Part shown: piece after piece, positions 8,664 to 17,549 of the stretch | Numbering within the stretch: the first letter of the stretch is position 1 | Layout: each line of letters begins with the position of its first letter | Assembly (NCBI RefSeq): GCF_029254265.1 | Contig: NZ_JAQWXX010000124.1 | Coordinates: 1 to 46,974 of the forward strand | Reading direction: 5' to 3' | Length of the DNA stretch: 46,974 nt | DNA from: Algoriphagus sp. | Lineage (GTDB): Bacteria > Bacteroidota > Bacteroidia > Cytophagales > Cyclobacteriaceae | The notes under the pieces: generated by a model | The model's input: the letters and a program-made list of their open reading frames with translations, nothing else | Database searches by the model: none | What the model was told of the DNA's origin: nothing | Position numbers and translations under genes: made by a program

Positions 8664-9494
8664 TTATCCGATAGATACTCTTTTGAATGCAGATACAGTC
8701 ATTCCTTTGCTTACGCTGTCAAGGTACTGAGCGATCGTTTTGTTGTTGTCTTTTACAAAAGACTGGCTCAACAAAGTATTCTCTTTGTAGAACTTAGCCA
8801 ATTTGCCCATAGCGATTTTCTCTAGCATTTCTTCAGGCTTGCCTTCAGCTCTTGCTTGCTCTTTTCCTACTTCGATCTCACGCTCTACCATAGAGGCATC
8901 TACGCCGTCTTTGTCCAAAGCAACTGGATTCATCGCAGCAATTTGCATCGCTACATCTTTCCCAGCCTCTTCTACGTCAGTTCCAGAAGTATTAGTAAGA
9001 CCTACCAATACACCTAGTTTACCATTAGAGTGGATGTAAGAAACTACAGACTCAGCTTCAACGATCTCAAAATGAGAGATTTCAAGCTTCTCACCGATCT
9101 TACCAGTCATTTCAGTAATTTTTTCAGCTACTGTGATTGAATCAAAAGGTAACGCAAGGATACCTTCGATTGAAGTTGCTCCTTTTTCTACTGCTAGGTC
9201 TAGCAAAGTATTTGCAAATGCTCCAAATTCTTCATTCTTAGCTACGAAATCAGTTTCGCAAGTCAAAGTAAGAAGAATTCCTTTTGTTCCATTGTTGACA
9301 ACTTTTGCTACCGCGACACCTTCTTTGGTCTCTCTGTCTGCTCTAGATGCAGATACTTTTTGACCTTTTTTACGAAGGATATCTACCGCTTTTTCGAAAT
9401 CGCCTTCAGCCTCAGTTAGAGCTTTTTTGCAATCCATCATGCCGGCACCGGTCATTTGTCTCAGTTTGTTTACTTCTTGTGCAGTAATTGCCAT
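8664..9494 (-). CDS. tsf: elongation factor Ts
   Basis: Guanine-nucleotide exchange factor for EF-Tu, 276 aa. An N-terminal UBA-like domain (VNKLRQMTGAGMMDCKKALTEA, about 8-30) is followed by the family TDFVAKNEEF segment and the dimerisation domain. The C-terminus VSAFKRVSIG is typical of the Bacteroidota form. It lies downstream of rpsB as in most bacteria, but the 134-nt gap holds a strong terminator-like hairpin and a smaller leader hairpin, so its expression may be uncoupled from rpsB. Confidence 0.98.
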   Translation of the reverse strand: MAITAQEVNKLRQMTGAGMMDCKKALTEAEGDFEKAVDILRKKGQKVSASRADRETKEGVAVAKVVNNGTKGILLTLTCETDFVAKNEEFGAFANTLLDLAVEKGATSIEGILALPFDSITVAEKITEMTGKIGEKLEISHFEIVEAESVVSYIHSNGKLGVLVGLTNTSGTDVEEAGKDVAMQIAAMNPVALDKDGVDASMVEREIEVGKEQARAEGKPEEMLEKIAMGKLAKFYKENTLLSQSFVKDNNKTIAQYLDSVSKGMTVSAFKRVSIG

Positions 9495-9534
9495 TGTAGT
9501 ATCAGTTTGATTAAACGGTAAAATTATTTTTAGA

Positions 9535-9550
9535 GAAACCCTCAGGTTTC
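9535..9550 (-). other. tsf leader hairpin
   Basis: A 6-bp stem GAAACC/GGTTTC with a 4-nt loop lies in the tsf leader, about 40 nt upstream of the start codon. It lacks a T tract and may be a stability or regulatory element. Confidence 0.4.
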
Positions 9551-9570
9551 AGAGAATCGATTAAAACAAA

Positions 9571-9609
9571 AAATTGAACATCGGCCTAAACCTGATGTTC
9601 AATTTTTTT
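9571..9609 (-). terminator. terminator-like hairpin between rpsB and tsf
   Basis: A 12-bp perfect stem (AAATTGAACATC at 9571-9582 with GATGTTCAATTT at 9594-9605) and 11-nt loop are followed on the minus strand by TTTTTTGTTTT. It would end the rplM-rpsI-rpsB transcript in full or in part. No clear promoter for tsf is visible in the next 75 nt, so partial read-through is likely. Confidence 0.8.
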
Positions 9610-9628
9610 ATATTAAATCATTTGTGGA

Positions 9629-10390
9629 TTATTCTTTTGTATCCGCGTCAACAGCTTTCTTTGCTTCTTCCTCTTCAGAAAGTTTAGCATCTTCTTTGTC
9701 TCTCTTTCGCTCAGAAAGACCTTCTTCGATAGCTTCGCCGAACGCTTTTACTAGTAAAGAAACTGACTTGAATGCATCGTCATTAGCTGGGATAGGGAAA
9801 TCCACCTCATTTGGGTTGGAGTTTGTATCTACTAATGCGAAAACAGGGATACCAAGCTTTTGTGCTTCAGCGATTGCGATGTGTTCTCTTTTGATGTCTA
9901 CTACGAATAGTGCAGCTGGAAGTCTGCTAAGGTCAGCGATACCGCCCAAAACTGATTCCATTTTTTCCTTCTGACGGGAAACCATCAAACGCTCTTTCTT
10001 TGCAAGGTTCTTGTAAGCATCCTCCACCATCAACTTATCCAATGAAGACATTTTCTTCAATGACTTACGGATAGTAGCGAAGTTAGTCAACATACCACCT
10101 AACCATCTTTCAGTTACGTAAGGCATGTTTAATCTTTTAGCTTCTGCAGCTACAAGATCTTTAGCTTGCTTTTTAGTGGCGACGAACATCACCTTTTTGC
10201 CGGAGCGTACGATTTGCTTGATTGCGTTAGATGCTTCGTCGAGGCAAGCAAGCGTTTTGTTAAGATCGATAATGTGGATACCATTCTTCTCCATGAAAAT
10301 ATAAGGAGACATTCTTGGATCCCACTTTCTCGTCAAGTGTCCAAAGTGGACACCAGCATCTAGTAAGTCTTTGTATTCTATTTTGGCCAT
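9629..10390 (-). CDS. rpsB: 30S ribosomal protein uS2
   Basis: Small-subunit protein S2, 253 aa. The N-terminus [27 protein letters not shown] is diagnostic, as are [11 protein letters not shown] and [17 protein letters not shown]. The last 30 residues are an acidic/charged tail ([18 protein letters not shown]) common in Bacteroidota S2. It starts 41 nt after rpsI and is probably part of the rplM-rpsI-rpsB transcript. Confidence 0.98.
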   Translation of the reverse strand: MAKIEYKDLLDAGVHFGHLTRKWDPRMSPYIFMEKNGIHIIDLNKTLACLDEASNAIKQIVRSGKKVMFVATKKQAKDLVAAEAKRLNMPYVTERWLGGMLTNFATIRKSLKKMSSLDKLMVEDAYKNLAKKERLMVSRQKEKMESVLGGIADLSRLPAALFVVDIKREHIAIAEAQKLGIPVFALVDTNSNPNEVDFPIPANDDAFKSVSLLVKAFGEAIEEGLSERKRDKEDAKLSEEEEAKKAVDADTKE

Positions 10391-10431
10391 GAATAAATAT
10401 TTTTTCTGATATAAAAGAGTAAAATCCCGAA

Positions 10432-10818
10432 TTAACGCTTAGAGAACTGGAATTTCCTTCTTGCTTTTCTACGTCCTGGCTTCTTACGTTCTACCATTCT
10501 TGGATCACGAGTCAAGAATCCTTCTTTCTTCAAAGGACCTCTATGCTCGATATCGAACTCGCACAATGCTCTTGAGATTGCCATACGGGCAGCTTCCGCT
10601 TGACCAGTACTTCCTCCTCCGTCTACATTGATTTTGATATCGTAATTGCCATCCACACCCACTAGCGCTAGTGGCTGCTTTACTACAATCTGGTGCAAAT
10701 CAAATGGGAAGTAAACTTCCAATGATCTATTGTTAACGGTGATTTCACCTTTTCCTGGAGACATGTAAATTCTGGCTACAGAGGTTTTTCTTCTACCGAT
10801 TTTGTTAATGATTTCCAT
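10432..10818 (-). CDS. rpsI: 30S ribosomal protein uS9
   Basis: Small-subunit protein S9, 128 aa. The hallmark C-terminus [25 protein letters not shown] reaches the P site, and [19 protein letters not shown] near the start and [19 protein letters not shown] are family segments. It follows rplM by 11 nt in the near-universal L13-S9 pair. Confidence 0.98.
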   Translation of the reverse strand: MEIINKIGRRKTSVARIYMSPGKGEITVNNRSLEVYFPFDLHQIVVKQPLALVGVDGNYDIKINVDGGGSTGQAEAARMAISRALCEFDIEHRGPLKKEGFLTRDPRMVERKKPGRRKARRKFQFSKR

Positions 10819-10829
10819 TAAATAGACGA

Positions 10830-11273
10830 TTAAAGCGTGATAGATTTAGGCTGTTGTGCTGCATGAGGATGTTCAGATCCTTCATACACGTACAAATTGC
10901 CGTATAATTTTCTTCCCAATCTGTTTTTAGGCAACATGCCTCTTACAGCTTTCTCGATCAAGATTGTTGAAGATTTCTGCTTCAATAATTTTGGGGTAGA
11001 GATTCGCTGTCCACCTGGGTAACCTGTGTGTCTCACATATACTTTGGAGTTCCACTTGTCACCAGTTAGCCTGATTTTGTCGGAGTTGATTATGATGACA
11101 TTGTCACCACAATCTACGTGTGGGGTGAAGCTCGGCTTCGTTTTCCCTCTTAAGATTTTCGCTACCTCACTAGCCAATCTACCTAAAACTGCAGCTTGGG
11201 CATCCACAATAACCCAATGCTTATCTACAGTTGCGGTGTTGGCTGAAACGGTCTTATAGCTCAAAGTATCCAC
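10830..11273 (-). CDS. rplM: 50S ribosomal protein uL13
   Basis: Large-subunit protein L13, 147 aa. Recognised by HWVIVDAQAAVLGRLASEVA, the PSFTPHVDCGDNVIIIN strand and VRGMLPKNRLGR. It is the first gene of the rplM-rpsI-rpsB unit, with a well-formed Bacteroidota promoter 57 nt upstream of the start. Confidence 0.98.
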   Translation of the reverse strand: MDTLSYKTVSANTATVDKHWVIVDAQAAVLGRLASEVAKILRGKTKPSFTPHVDCGDNVIIINSDKIRLTGDKWNSKVYVRHTGYPGGQRISTPKLLKQKSSTILIEKAVRGMLPKNRLGRKLYGNLYVYEGSEHPHAAQQPKSITL

Positions 11274-11329
11274 TGTGTAACTGTTTAATTTTTAGCTTGT
11301 TAAATTTATTTCACCCTCAAAAAGGGACA

Positions 11330-11361
11330 CAAAGATAGAAGTATTTTGTTTTTCATCCAAA
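11330..11361 (-). promoter_or_regulatory. rplM promoter (TTTG-N20-TATCTTTG)
   Basis: On the minus strand a -33 TTTG (11361-11358) and a -7 TATCTTTG (11337-11330) are separated by exactly 20 nt, the classical Bacteroidota sigma-70 architecture. The predicted start is near 11323, inside a small CCCT/AGGG leader hairpin. Confidence 0.8.
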
Positions 11362-11373
11362 ATATTTCCAATA

Positions 11374-11399
11374 CTAAAGCCTAATTTTCACGGCTTTAG
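11374..11399. repeat. inverted repeat between rluA-like gene and rplM promoter
   Basis: CTAAAGCC (11374-11381) and GGCTTTAG (11392-11399) form an 8-bp stem with a 10-nt loop, and a related GCGCTTTAGCG follows at about 11409-11419. There is no T tract. It could end the upstream pseudouridine synthase transcript, or be a protein site just upstream of the rplM -33 element. Confidence 0.5.
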
Positions 11400-11454
11400 C
11401 CCTAAAATGCGCTTTAGCGTCTCCATTCCTACTTATTTTTTTTAATTCTAATGA

Positions 11455-12165
11455 TTAACTCGTTTTTTCAAGCTGATTCACTAAAACCTGGAAATCTTTG
11501 GGGTAGGGGGCCAGAACTTTTATTTCCTTTCCATCTACACCTTGAAAACCTATCGAATAAGCATGCAATGATACGCGCTGCATGATCGGTTGCTCCTCGG
11601 TATCTTTCTTGAGATTAAAGCGGCGCTTGAGTGAAGAAAGGTATAAGGGGTTGCCACCATATAAAGTGTCTCCGCATATCGGAGACTTGAGATAGGCCAG
11701 GTGAACACGAATCTGATGCAATCGCCCTGTGATAGGCTTACATTCGACTAGTGTGTGTGCATAATAGGTCTTCAAGGTATTGAAGATCGTTTGTGCTGGC
11801 TTTCCCTCTTTACTGACTTTTGCTATCCCTTTATTGTTTGCAAGTAGGTTTCGGTTGACCAATTCATCTTTGAATTCCTTGATCCCCTCGACTACTGCAT
11901 GATAGACTTTGTCTACTTTTCTGCTTTCAAACTGCATCGCCAAATGCCTGTAAGCGACTGGATTCTTAGCGATCACCAGACATCCTGAGGTTTCCTTATC
12001 CAATCTATGGCACAGTTGAGAATCGGTGGTGTGTGCCTTGGCTAAGTCCAGAATATTCTGCGCCTCATGCCTGTCGTCTAAGCTTGACAGATAGGGCGGC
12101 TTGTTGATCACCAGGTAATCCTCATTTTCAAACAGAATGAGTTTTTCAAAATCTACTTTCTTCAT
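11455..12165 (-). CDS. RluA-family pseudouridine synthase
   Basis: Isomerises specific uridines in rRNA or tRNA, 236 aa. The catalytic motif HRLDKETSG is at 53-61 with Asp56 as nucleophile. GRLHQIRVHLAYL and PICGDTLYGG are the family RNA-binding and C-terminal motifs. There is no S4 domain at the N-terminus, so it resembles the short RluA/TruC subgroup; the target site cannot be assigned. It is monocistronic-looking, 62 nt from the histidine kinase stop. Confidence 0.93.
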   Translation of the reverse strand: MKKVDFEKLILFENEDYLVINKPPYLSSLDDRHEAQNILDLAKAHTTDSQLCHRLDKETSGCLVIAKNPVAYRHLAMQFESRKVDKVYHAVVEGIKEFKDELVNRNLLANNKGIAKVSKEGKPAQTIFNTLKTYYAHTLVECKPITGRLHQIRVHLAYLKSPICGDTLYGGNPLYLSSLKRRFNLKKDTEEQPIMQRVSLHAYSIGFQGVDGKEIKVLAPYPKDFQVLVNQLEKTS

Positions 12166-12227
12166 GGATTCTCCTGCCTCTTTTAAAGAGGGTGCAAATG
12201 TAGGGAAAAAAACTTTGGGTATTTCTT

Positions 12228-13301
12228 TTAGGTAATTGATTTCAATTTCTCTTCTGGAATATTTTTTTTCACCAATGGCAGTGAAAAACTAAAAATCGAA
12301 CCTTTTCCCAGCGTTGAAGTGACGGAAATCTTGCTTTTATGTCCTTCCAGAATATGTTTGACGATTGCCAGTCCCAAGCCTGTGCCTCCCTTTTCCTTGG
12401 ATCTACTTTTCTCCACCCGATAGAATCGCTCAAAAATCCGCTTGATATCTTCAGGAGGAATTCCTGGACCGTCGTCTTTGATATCTAACTGAATGCTGTT
12501 TTTATGGAGTTTCAAGGTTACATGAACTTCTCCTTTCTCATCGTTGTATTTGACCGCATTAACTATCAGATTTTGGCATACTCGATAGATTTTAGGGCGA
12601 TCTCCTGTAGTGAGATAGTTTTTTCCTTCCTCATATTCAAAGTTGATTTTCATATCCCGCTTGGAAGCTTTGTGCTCCAATTGGTCGATTACTTCTAATA
12701 AAAGATCTTTGAGATCAAACTCGGTAAAGTTGAATTTGACCACTCCACTTTCCATTTGATTCAAAGTCAGTAGATCCTGGACCAATACATCAAGAGAGTC
12801 TAGGCTTTTTGCAGCTCTCTTCAGAAACCTCATTCGTACCGCTTTATCGTCTATTGCTCCGTCCAACAAGGTGTGAATGTAGCCCTGCGTAGCAAAAATT
12901 GGTGTCTTCAATTCATGTGAGATATCTGCGATAAATTCCCTTCGGAATTCTTCATTCTTCTGAAGTGTTTCAATTTCTTTTTGCCTGGCAATCGCGTAGG
13001 AATTGATGACTTTATTGATCTTGCGAAGTGGAGAGATCGAAGTTTTTTTTCCTTTTTCGTTTATTTCAGAGAGATCTTTTCGTTGTATTTTTTCTAGTAG
13101 GGTATAGATGTTACCGATTTCCTTAAACACTAAAAAATCAAGCGTGAATGACATCAATATGTAAGCTGACGAGAAAGAAACTCCCCATGCGACTAGGAGG
13201 ATGATTAAAGTAGATTCCTCTATTAATGATAAAAAAGCCACGACCAAAGCGGAGGTGGCTAATGCTAATACGAATGAGATTCCTCTGGAACTTGAAAGCA
13301 T
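12228..13301 (-). CDS. PhoR-like sensor histidine kinase
   Basis: A membrane sensor kinase, 357 aa. Two hydrophobic segments (about 8-26 and 31-57) form a hairpin with almost no periplasmic loop. The HisKA motif ADISHELKTP places the phosphorylated His at 129. N box NLIVNAVKYND, G1 DDGPGIP, F box FERFYRV and G2 GGTGLGLAI follow. The short input region suggests it senses the membrane or a partner protein rather than a ligand. It starts 1 nt after the stop of the response regulator, its obvious partner. The PhoR likeness rests on architecture only. Confidence 0.92.
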   Translation of the reverse strand: MLSSSRGISFVLALATSALVVAFLSLIEESTLIILLVAWGVSFSSAYILMSFTLDFLVFKEIGNIYTLLEKIQRKDLSEINEKGKKTSISPLRKINKVINSYAIARQKEIETLQKNEEFRREFIADISHELKTPIFATQGYIHTLLDGAIDDKAVRMRFLKRAAKSLDSLDVLVQDLLTLNQMESGVVKFNFTEFDLKDLLLEVIDQLEHKASKRDMKINFEYEEGKNYLTTGDRPKIYRVCQNLIVNAVKYNDEKGEVHVTLKLHKNSIQLDIKDDGPGIPPEDIKRIFERFYRVEKSRSKEKGGTGLGLAIVKHILEGHKSKISVTSTLGKGSIFSFSLPLVKKNIPEEKLKSIT

Positions 13302-13302
13302 T

Positions 13303-13992
13303 TTATCCTAGTTCGAATTTATATCCTACACCTTTTACAGTGGTAATATAATCATCTCCTATCTTTTCTCGAACTTTTCGAATATGTACATCTACAGTTC
13401 GGGCGAGGACAAATACATCTGCCCCCCAAATATTTTGGAGCAATTCATCTCTGCTATAGACGATGTTCGGGTTTTTTGCCAGAAAATAAAGTAGTTCAAA
13501 TTCTTTCTTTGGAAGTGTGATGGTCTTTCCAGCCTGATCAACGGTGTAGCTTCCTCTATCAATGATCAAGTCTTTGATCTTGATCTGAACCTGCTCTTGT
13601 TCTTTTTTGGATTCTCTTCTGAAAAGTGCCGAGATTCTACTCATCAAAGCTCTAGGTTTGATGGGCTTGGTGATGTAGTCATCCGCTCCCACATCAAATG
13701 CTGCTACTTCTGAATATTCCTCCATCCTTGCAGTGAGGAAAATTATAAAGGTATTTTTGAGTTCTGGCATTTGACGAATCTGAAGACAAGTCTCTACACC
13801 GTCTTGATTTGGCATCATAATGTCTAATAAGATGACATCTGGCAAAAATTTAGCAGCAGTTTTTACAGCTTTAATACCATCTTCCGCAGTAGCTACTTCA
13901 TAACCTTCTTTTTGAAGGTTGTATTTCAGGATTTCGACGATATCAGGCTCATCATCAACGACTAGAACCTTGATTTTTTGACTATCACTCAT
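13303..13992 (-). CDS. OmpR/PhoB-family response regulator
   Basis: A DNA-binding response regulator, 229 aa. The receiver domain (1-125) has the acidic pocket DDEPD at 13-17, phospho-acceptor Asp57 (LLDIMMPNQDG) and Lys in ADDYITKP. The winged-helix output domain (about 135-229) contains ELLYFLAKNPNIVYSRDELL and RTVDVHIRKVREKIG, the PhoB-type recognition helix. It is co-transcribed with the kinase. The regulated genes are unknown. Confidence 0.95.
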   Translation of the reverse strand: MSDSQKIKVLVVDDEPDIVEILKYNLQKEGYEVATAEDGIKAVKTAAKFLPDVILLDIMMPNQDGVETCLQIRQMPELKNTFIIFLTARMEEYSEVAAFDVGADDYITKPIKPRALMSRISALFRRESKKEQEQVQIKIKDLIIDRGSYTVDQAGKTITLPKKEFELLYFLAKNPNIVYSRDELLQNIWGADVFVLARTVDVHIRKVREKIGDDYITTVKGVGYKFELG

Positions 13993-14130
13993 TCTATATT
14001 TCTTAATATTTATCTTAAAATTAGTGAATATTTAAGCATAGAAACCAAATAAAAATTTGCCTTTTAAGGAATCAATATAAAAAAATCCTGAGAATTGATT
14101 TTTATTAATGAAAAGTTAACCAGAAGTTAT

Positions 14131-14922
14131 CTAATTGTTTCTTAATCCTTTCGCAGAAATGATGTCCAAATTCAACGAGCCTAGAAACAGATTTGCTTTG
14201 ATTTTAACAGGAATTTTATTCTGATCTTTGGTTACCCACACTTTTACTGGATAGCTGCCTCTGAAAAGTTTATTCGGAGGGATTTCTGGAGAAAAAATAT
14301 AGGTATCCTTCTCTCCAATATTCGTTTTGATCTGTTCAGTTCCCTCGTAGATTAATTTTATGTTATATATTTCTTTGTCGAAGAATCCACGAATCATGAC
14401 TATCTCTCCTGGTTTCAGATTGGAAAGGTCTAAAGATCTTAAATAATAAAAACCGCTCACCAAATCCTGAACCTCTCCTTTGAGGTCGTATTCTCTCACT
14501 TCCTTGAGATTTCGGTTTTCTTTGTCATAGAGTTCAACACTTGCCTTTTTATTCTTTTGATCAAAATATACCAACTCATGCTTTCGGTATTTTCCTTCCT
14601 CAATGTGCCGATAGGATTGATGTGGTAGCATAGTTTGCGGGTTAAGGATGGTTCCCCAGTTATCATTTACTCTCCCGAAAATTGTTGCTGCACCTTTGGT
14701 TTTACCAAAGACGTCGATTTTGTAATGTGAAATATTGTTATGATTATGAGGTCTTCTAGAAATTTGAAGCTTTGCGTCTGCCAAATCCAACCAACCATAG
14801 GACACCTCAAAATTCAATTCTTCACCAAATGTAAAGGCAGTATTCTTGCCAGCTATTTGAGCTGATAATCGAAAGGAGAATAAAAAAGTGAAAAGAAAAA
14901 GAGTTGCGATGAATCGATGCAT
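14131..14922 (-). CDS. DUF3108 secreted protein
   Basis: A 263-aa protein from ATG 14922. The N-terminus MHRFIATLFLFTFLFSFRLSAQ is a clear signal peptide cut near residue 20. An in-frame extension to 15072 is possible but is not signal-like and runs almost to recA. The mature part (GEELNFEVSYGWLDLADAKL, then PVKVWVTKDQNKIPVKIKA near the end) matches DUF3108, a predicted periplasmic or outer-membrane-associated family of unknown function. It is divergent from recA. Confidence 0.82.
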   Translation of the reverse strand: MHRFIATLFLFTFLFSFRLSAQIAGKNTAFTFGEELNFEVSYGWLDLADAKLQISRRPHNHNNISHYKIDVFGKTKGAATIFGRVNDNWGTILNPQTMLPHQSYRHIEEGKYRKHELVYFDQKNKKASVELYDKENRNLKEVREYDLKGEVQDLVSGFYYLRSLDLSNLKPGEIVMIRGFFDKEIYNIKLIYEGTEQIKTNIGEKDTYIFSPEIPPNKLFRGSYPVKVWVTKDQNKIPVKIKANLFLGSLNLDIISAKGLRNN

Positions 14923-15101
14923 ATAATTCTTTGACAATACCTGACGATTTTCTGTTTTATCTTGAGGTATTACGAAAAAGGGTGCTAAAAGGCAATTAAA
15001 ATTACGAATTTGGTCATCCAAAACAATAGCTCTGACTTCTTTGGTTTGGAATTGTTGTTTAATTAATTTCACCTAAATATTGATTCTTTAATCGAAAACT
15101 C

Positions 15102-16136
15102 ATGAGTAATAACGCAGAAAAATTGAAAGCGCTTCAGTTAACCATCGATAAGCTTGAAAAAACTTATGGAAAAGGAACTGTAATGAAGCTAAGCGACAAT
15201 AAGGTACAAGATATCCCCGCAATTTCTACCGGTTCTTTAGGGCTGGATATTGCTTTGGGTATAGGAGGAATCCCGAGAGGTCGAGTGATTGAGATTTATG
15301 GGCCGGAATCTTCAGGTAAAACAACACTTACATTGCATTGTATTGCTGAAGCCCAGAAAGCAGGAGGAATGGCTGCATTTATTGATGCGGAACATGCTTT
15401 TGATAAAAGTTATGCTGAAAAACTTGGGATAGATACTGAAAATCTTCTCATCTCCCAGCCAGACAATGGTGAGCAGGCATTGGAAATAGCTGAGCACCTC
15501 ATAAGATCTGGAGCCATAGATATTATTGTGATTGATTCCGTAGCAGCTTTGGTACCCAAAGGGGAGCTTGAAGGAGATATGGGAGATAGCAAGATGGGAC
15601 TTCAGGCAAGATTGATGTCTCAGGCTCTGAGAAAACTTACGGGAGCAATCAACAAGACCGGTTGTTCATGCATTTTTATCAATCAGTTGAGGGAGAAAAT
15701 CGGAGTGATGTTTGGAAACCCAGAGACAACCACCGGTGGTAACGCTTTAAAGTTCTATGCTTCTGTTCGCCTTGATATCCGAAGAATAGGCCAAATTAAG
15801 GAAAGTGCAGATAATATTCTTGGTAATCGTACTAAGGTAAAAGTTGTGAAAAACAAAGTAGCACCACCTTTCAAAGTGGTAGAATTTGATATTATCTACG
15901 GTCAGGGGATTTCTAAGGTAGGAGAAATAATTGACCTTGGAGTGGAGCTTGAAATCATTAAAAAAGCGGGCTCATGGTTCTCCTATAATGGTGAAAAACT
16001 TGGACAGGGAAGAGAGTCGGTAAAAACTCTTCTTTTGGATAATCCAGAATTGATGGAAGAGCTAGAGAAAAAGATCAAATTGGCTTCTGGACTTTCTAGC
16101 ATAGGGGCAGCCAAAGTCGAAGAAGAAATCGAATAA
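15102..16136 (+). CDS. recA: recombinase RecA
   Basis: Forms ATP-dependent filaments on single-stranded DNA for strand exchange and SOS signalling, 344 aa. Walker A GPESSGKT is at 67-74. [17 protein letters not shown], the L2-region [17 protein letters not shown] and the acidic C-terminus are all present. No canonical LexA box was recognised upstream. It is monocistronic, followed by a strong terminator. Confidence 0.99.
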   Translation: MSNNAEKLKALQLTIDKLEKTYGKGTVMKLSDNKVQDIPAISTGSLGLDIALGIGGIPRGRVIEIYGPESSGKTTLTLHCIAEAQKAGGMAAFIDAEHAFDKSYAEKLGIDTENLLISQPDNGEQALEIAEHLIRSGAIDIIVIDSVAALVPKGELEGDMGDSKMGLQARLMSQALRKLTGAINKTGCSCIFINQLREKIGVMFGNPETTTGGNALKFYASVRLDIRRIGQIKESADNILGNRTKVKVVKNKVAPPFKVVEFDIIYGQGISKVGEIIDLGVELEIIKKAGSWFSYNGEKLGQGRESVKTLLLDNPELMEELEKKIKLASGLSSIGAAKVEEEIE

Positions 16137-16153
16137 TAAATCCTATTGTAAAT

Positions 16154-16181
16154 AAAAAAAGGGGCTTTTGCCCCTTTTTTT
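16154..16181. terminator. recA terminator (bidirectional)
   Basis: The stem AAAAAGGGGC / GCCCCTTTTT with a short TTTT loop is flanked by A and T tracts. It serves recA on the plus strand and reaches into the stop codon of the convergent permease (16180-16182), so it could act on both. Confidence 0.9.
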
Positions 16182-17433
16182 ATGTGGTACGAATCGCCTC
16201 TACAGGATCCATCCTTGCTGCCAGCGTCGCGGGAACTATACCTGAAACAACCCCAATTATTGAAGAGACGCCTAATCCCAATAAAATATTTTTAAAAGAG
16301 AGTACTATATCCAAACTGCCTACAGGAATAAAACTCAAGAAAAACACTAAAATAATCCCTGTTGATCCTCCGATAAGACTCAGAAAAACTGCCTCAAATA
16401 GAAATTGAAAGAGGATGAAATAGTTTTTAGCGCCTAGTGACTTCTGTATACCGATGATGTTAGTCCGTTCTCTTACAGATACGAACATAATATTGGCAAT
16501 TCCAAAGCCGCCTACCAAAATTGAAAATCCTCCAATCACCCAGCCTGCGATTGATATCACATCGAATATGGAGCCAATAGCATTTTGAATAAATTCAGTT
16601 TTGTTTAAGGCGAAATTATCTTCTTCAGTAGGGCGAAGTCCTCTTTTTGCACGTAAAAGACCAGTCATCTCATTTTCTAAGGCCACTAACCCGACGTCTT
16701 CTATTTGCCCTTTTACGGATATTGTAGGTTCAATTCCATTTCTTCCGGTATAGAACATTTTTGTAAAAGATCCATAAGGAATCAGACAAGCTTCATCCTT
16801 AGAAGGTAGATCGAAAAGCCCTTCTCCTTCTTCTTCAAACACTCCAATCACGATAAATTTCATTCCTTTTATCTTGACTTCTTTTCCTATTACAGTCTGA
16901 TTGGGATATAAAGTATTTGCTATTTTTCTTCCGATGATCGCGAAATTCCGGGCAGCATCGATTTCAGACTGAGAGAAATACCTGCCTTCTTCAATCGCTA
17001 CGTCAAACACGTCTTGATAGGAATACATTACTCCTGTCAATTGCATGCCTTCATAAGCATTGCTGCCTGCTTTAATAATAGTTCCTGCGGAGGCAGATAT
17101 CGTCACAGCTTCAGCGGTTGTTAACCTCTTTTCTAAAAACTTGTACTCAGCTACTGTCCCAGGAGGTCTACGAAAATATTTCCACCAAGGGAAATTCTGT
17201 GGAGGGCCGTCGTTAGAAAAAGGAAATCGATCCACCCTCATTACGTTTGTCCCCAAGAAAGAAAATGACGAACGAATGTTGTTTTCCAGTGAATCTACAA
17301 GAGTAAATACTGCAATAATTGCGAAAATACCCACTGTAACCCCTAATAAGGACAGTATTGTACGTGTCAAATTGGATTTCAGGGCAGAAAGTGCAAACCT
17401 GAAACTTTCCCAAGTAAGTTGGAAAAAGAGCAT
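16180..17433 (-). CDS. MacB-like ABC transporter permease
   Basis: A 417-aa membrane subunit with the MacB/FtsX topology: one N-terminal membrane segment (about 22-45), a large extracytoplasmic MacB_PCD domain (about 46-265), then three C-terminal membrane segments in the FtsX domain (about 290-410) ending DPVEAIRT. The motif NIMFVSVRERTNIIGIQKSLGA is typical. MacB-like permeases work mechanically with a cytoplasmic ATPase on periplasmic substrates such as peptides or lipoproteins. No ATPase gene is next to it, so its partner must be encoded elsewhere. Confidence 0.92.
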   Translation of the reverse strand: MLFFQLTWESFRFALSALKSNLTRTILSLLGVTVGIFAIIAVFTLVDSLENNIRSSFSFLGTNVMRVDRFPFSNDGPPQNFPWWKYFRRPPGTVAEYKFLEKRLTTAEAVTISASAGTIIKAGSNAYEGMQLTGVMYSYQDVFDVAIEEGRYFSQSEIDAARNFAIIGRKIANTLYPNQTVIGKEVKIKGMKFIVIGVFEEEGEGLFDLPSKDEACLIPYGSFTKMFYTGRNGIEPTISVKGQIEDVGLVALENEMTGLLRAKRGLRPTEEDNFALNKTEFIQNAIGSIFDVISIAGWVIGGFSILVGGFGIANIMFVSVRERTNIIGIQKSLGAKNYFILFQFLFEAVFLSLIGGSTGIILVFFLSFIPVGSLDIVLSFKNILLGLGVSSIIGVVSGIVPATLAARMDPVEAIRTT

Positions 17434-17493
17434 GCCTAGAATAGTTGGTTAAAACAATTTGTTAAGATAGCTGATTTTGGACGTTATTGTTAT

Positions 17494-17501
17494 TATCTTT
17501 G
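17494..17501 (+). promoter_or_regulatory. -7 element for queA
   Basis: TATCTTTG is an exact match to the Bacteroidota -7 consensus, 48 nt upstream of the queA start. A TTTTGG upstream is too close to be a standard -33 element. Confidence 0.5.
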
Positions 17502-17549
17502 CATTTTTTAGAGTAATTCTAACATCACTCAGAAATTTAAAACATCTCT

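Noticed and set aside
9624..9974. 116-aa Ser-rich plus-strand frame
   Set aside because: It is an antisense shadow of rpsB; Ser-rich composition is typical of the reverse strand of Bacteroidota genes.
14923..15072. N-terminal extension of the DUF3108 protein
   Set aside because: It would bury a clear signal peptide 50 residues inside the protein and fill most of the recA promoter region.
17434..17549. preQ1 riboswitch upstream of queA
   Set aside because: The 116-nt gap shows only a -7 element; I could not find the compact preQ1 aptamer fold or conserved core.
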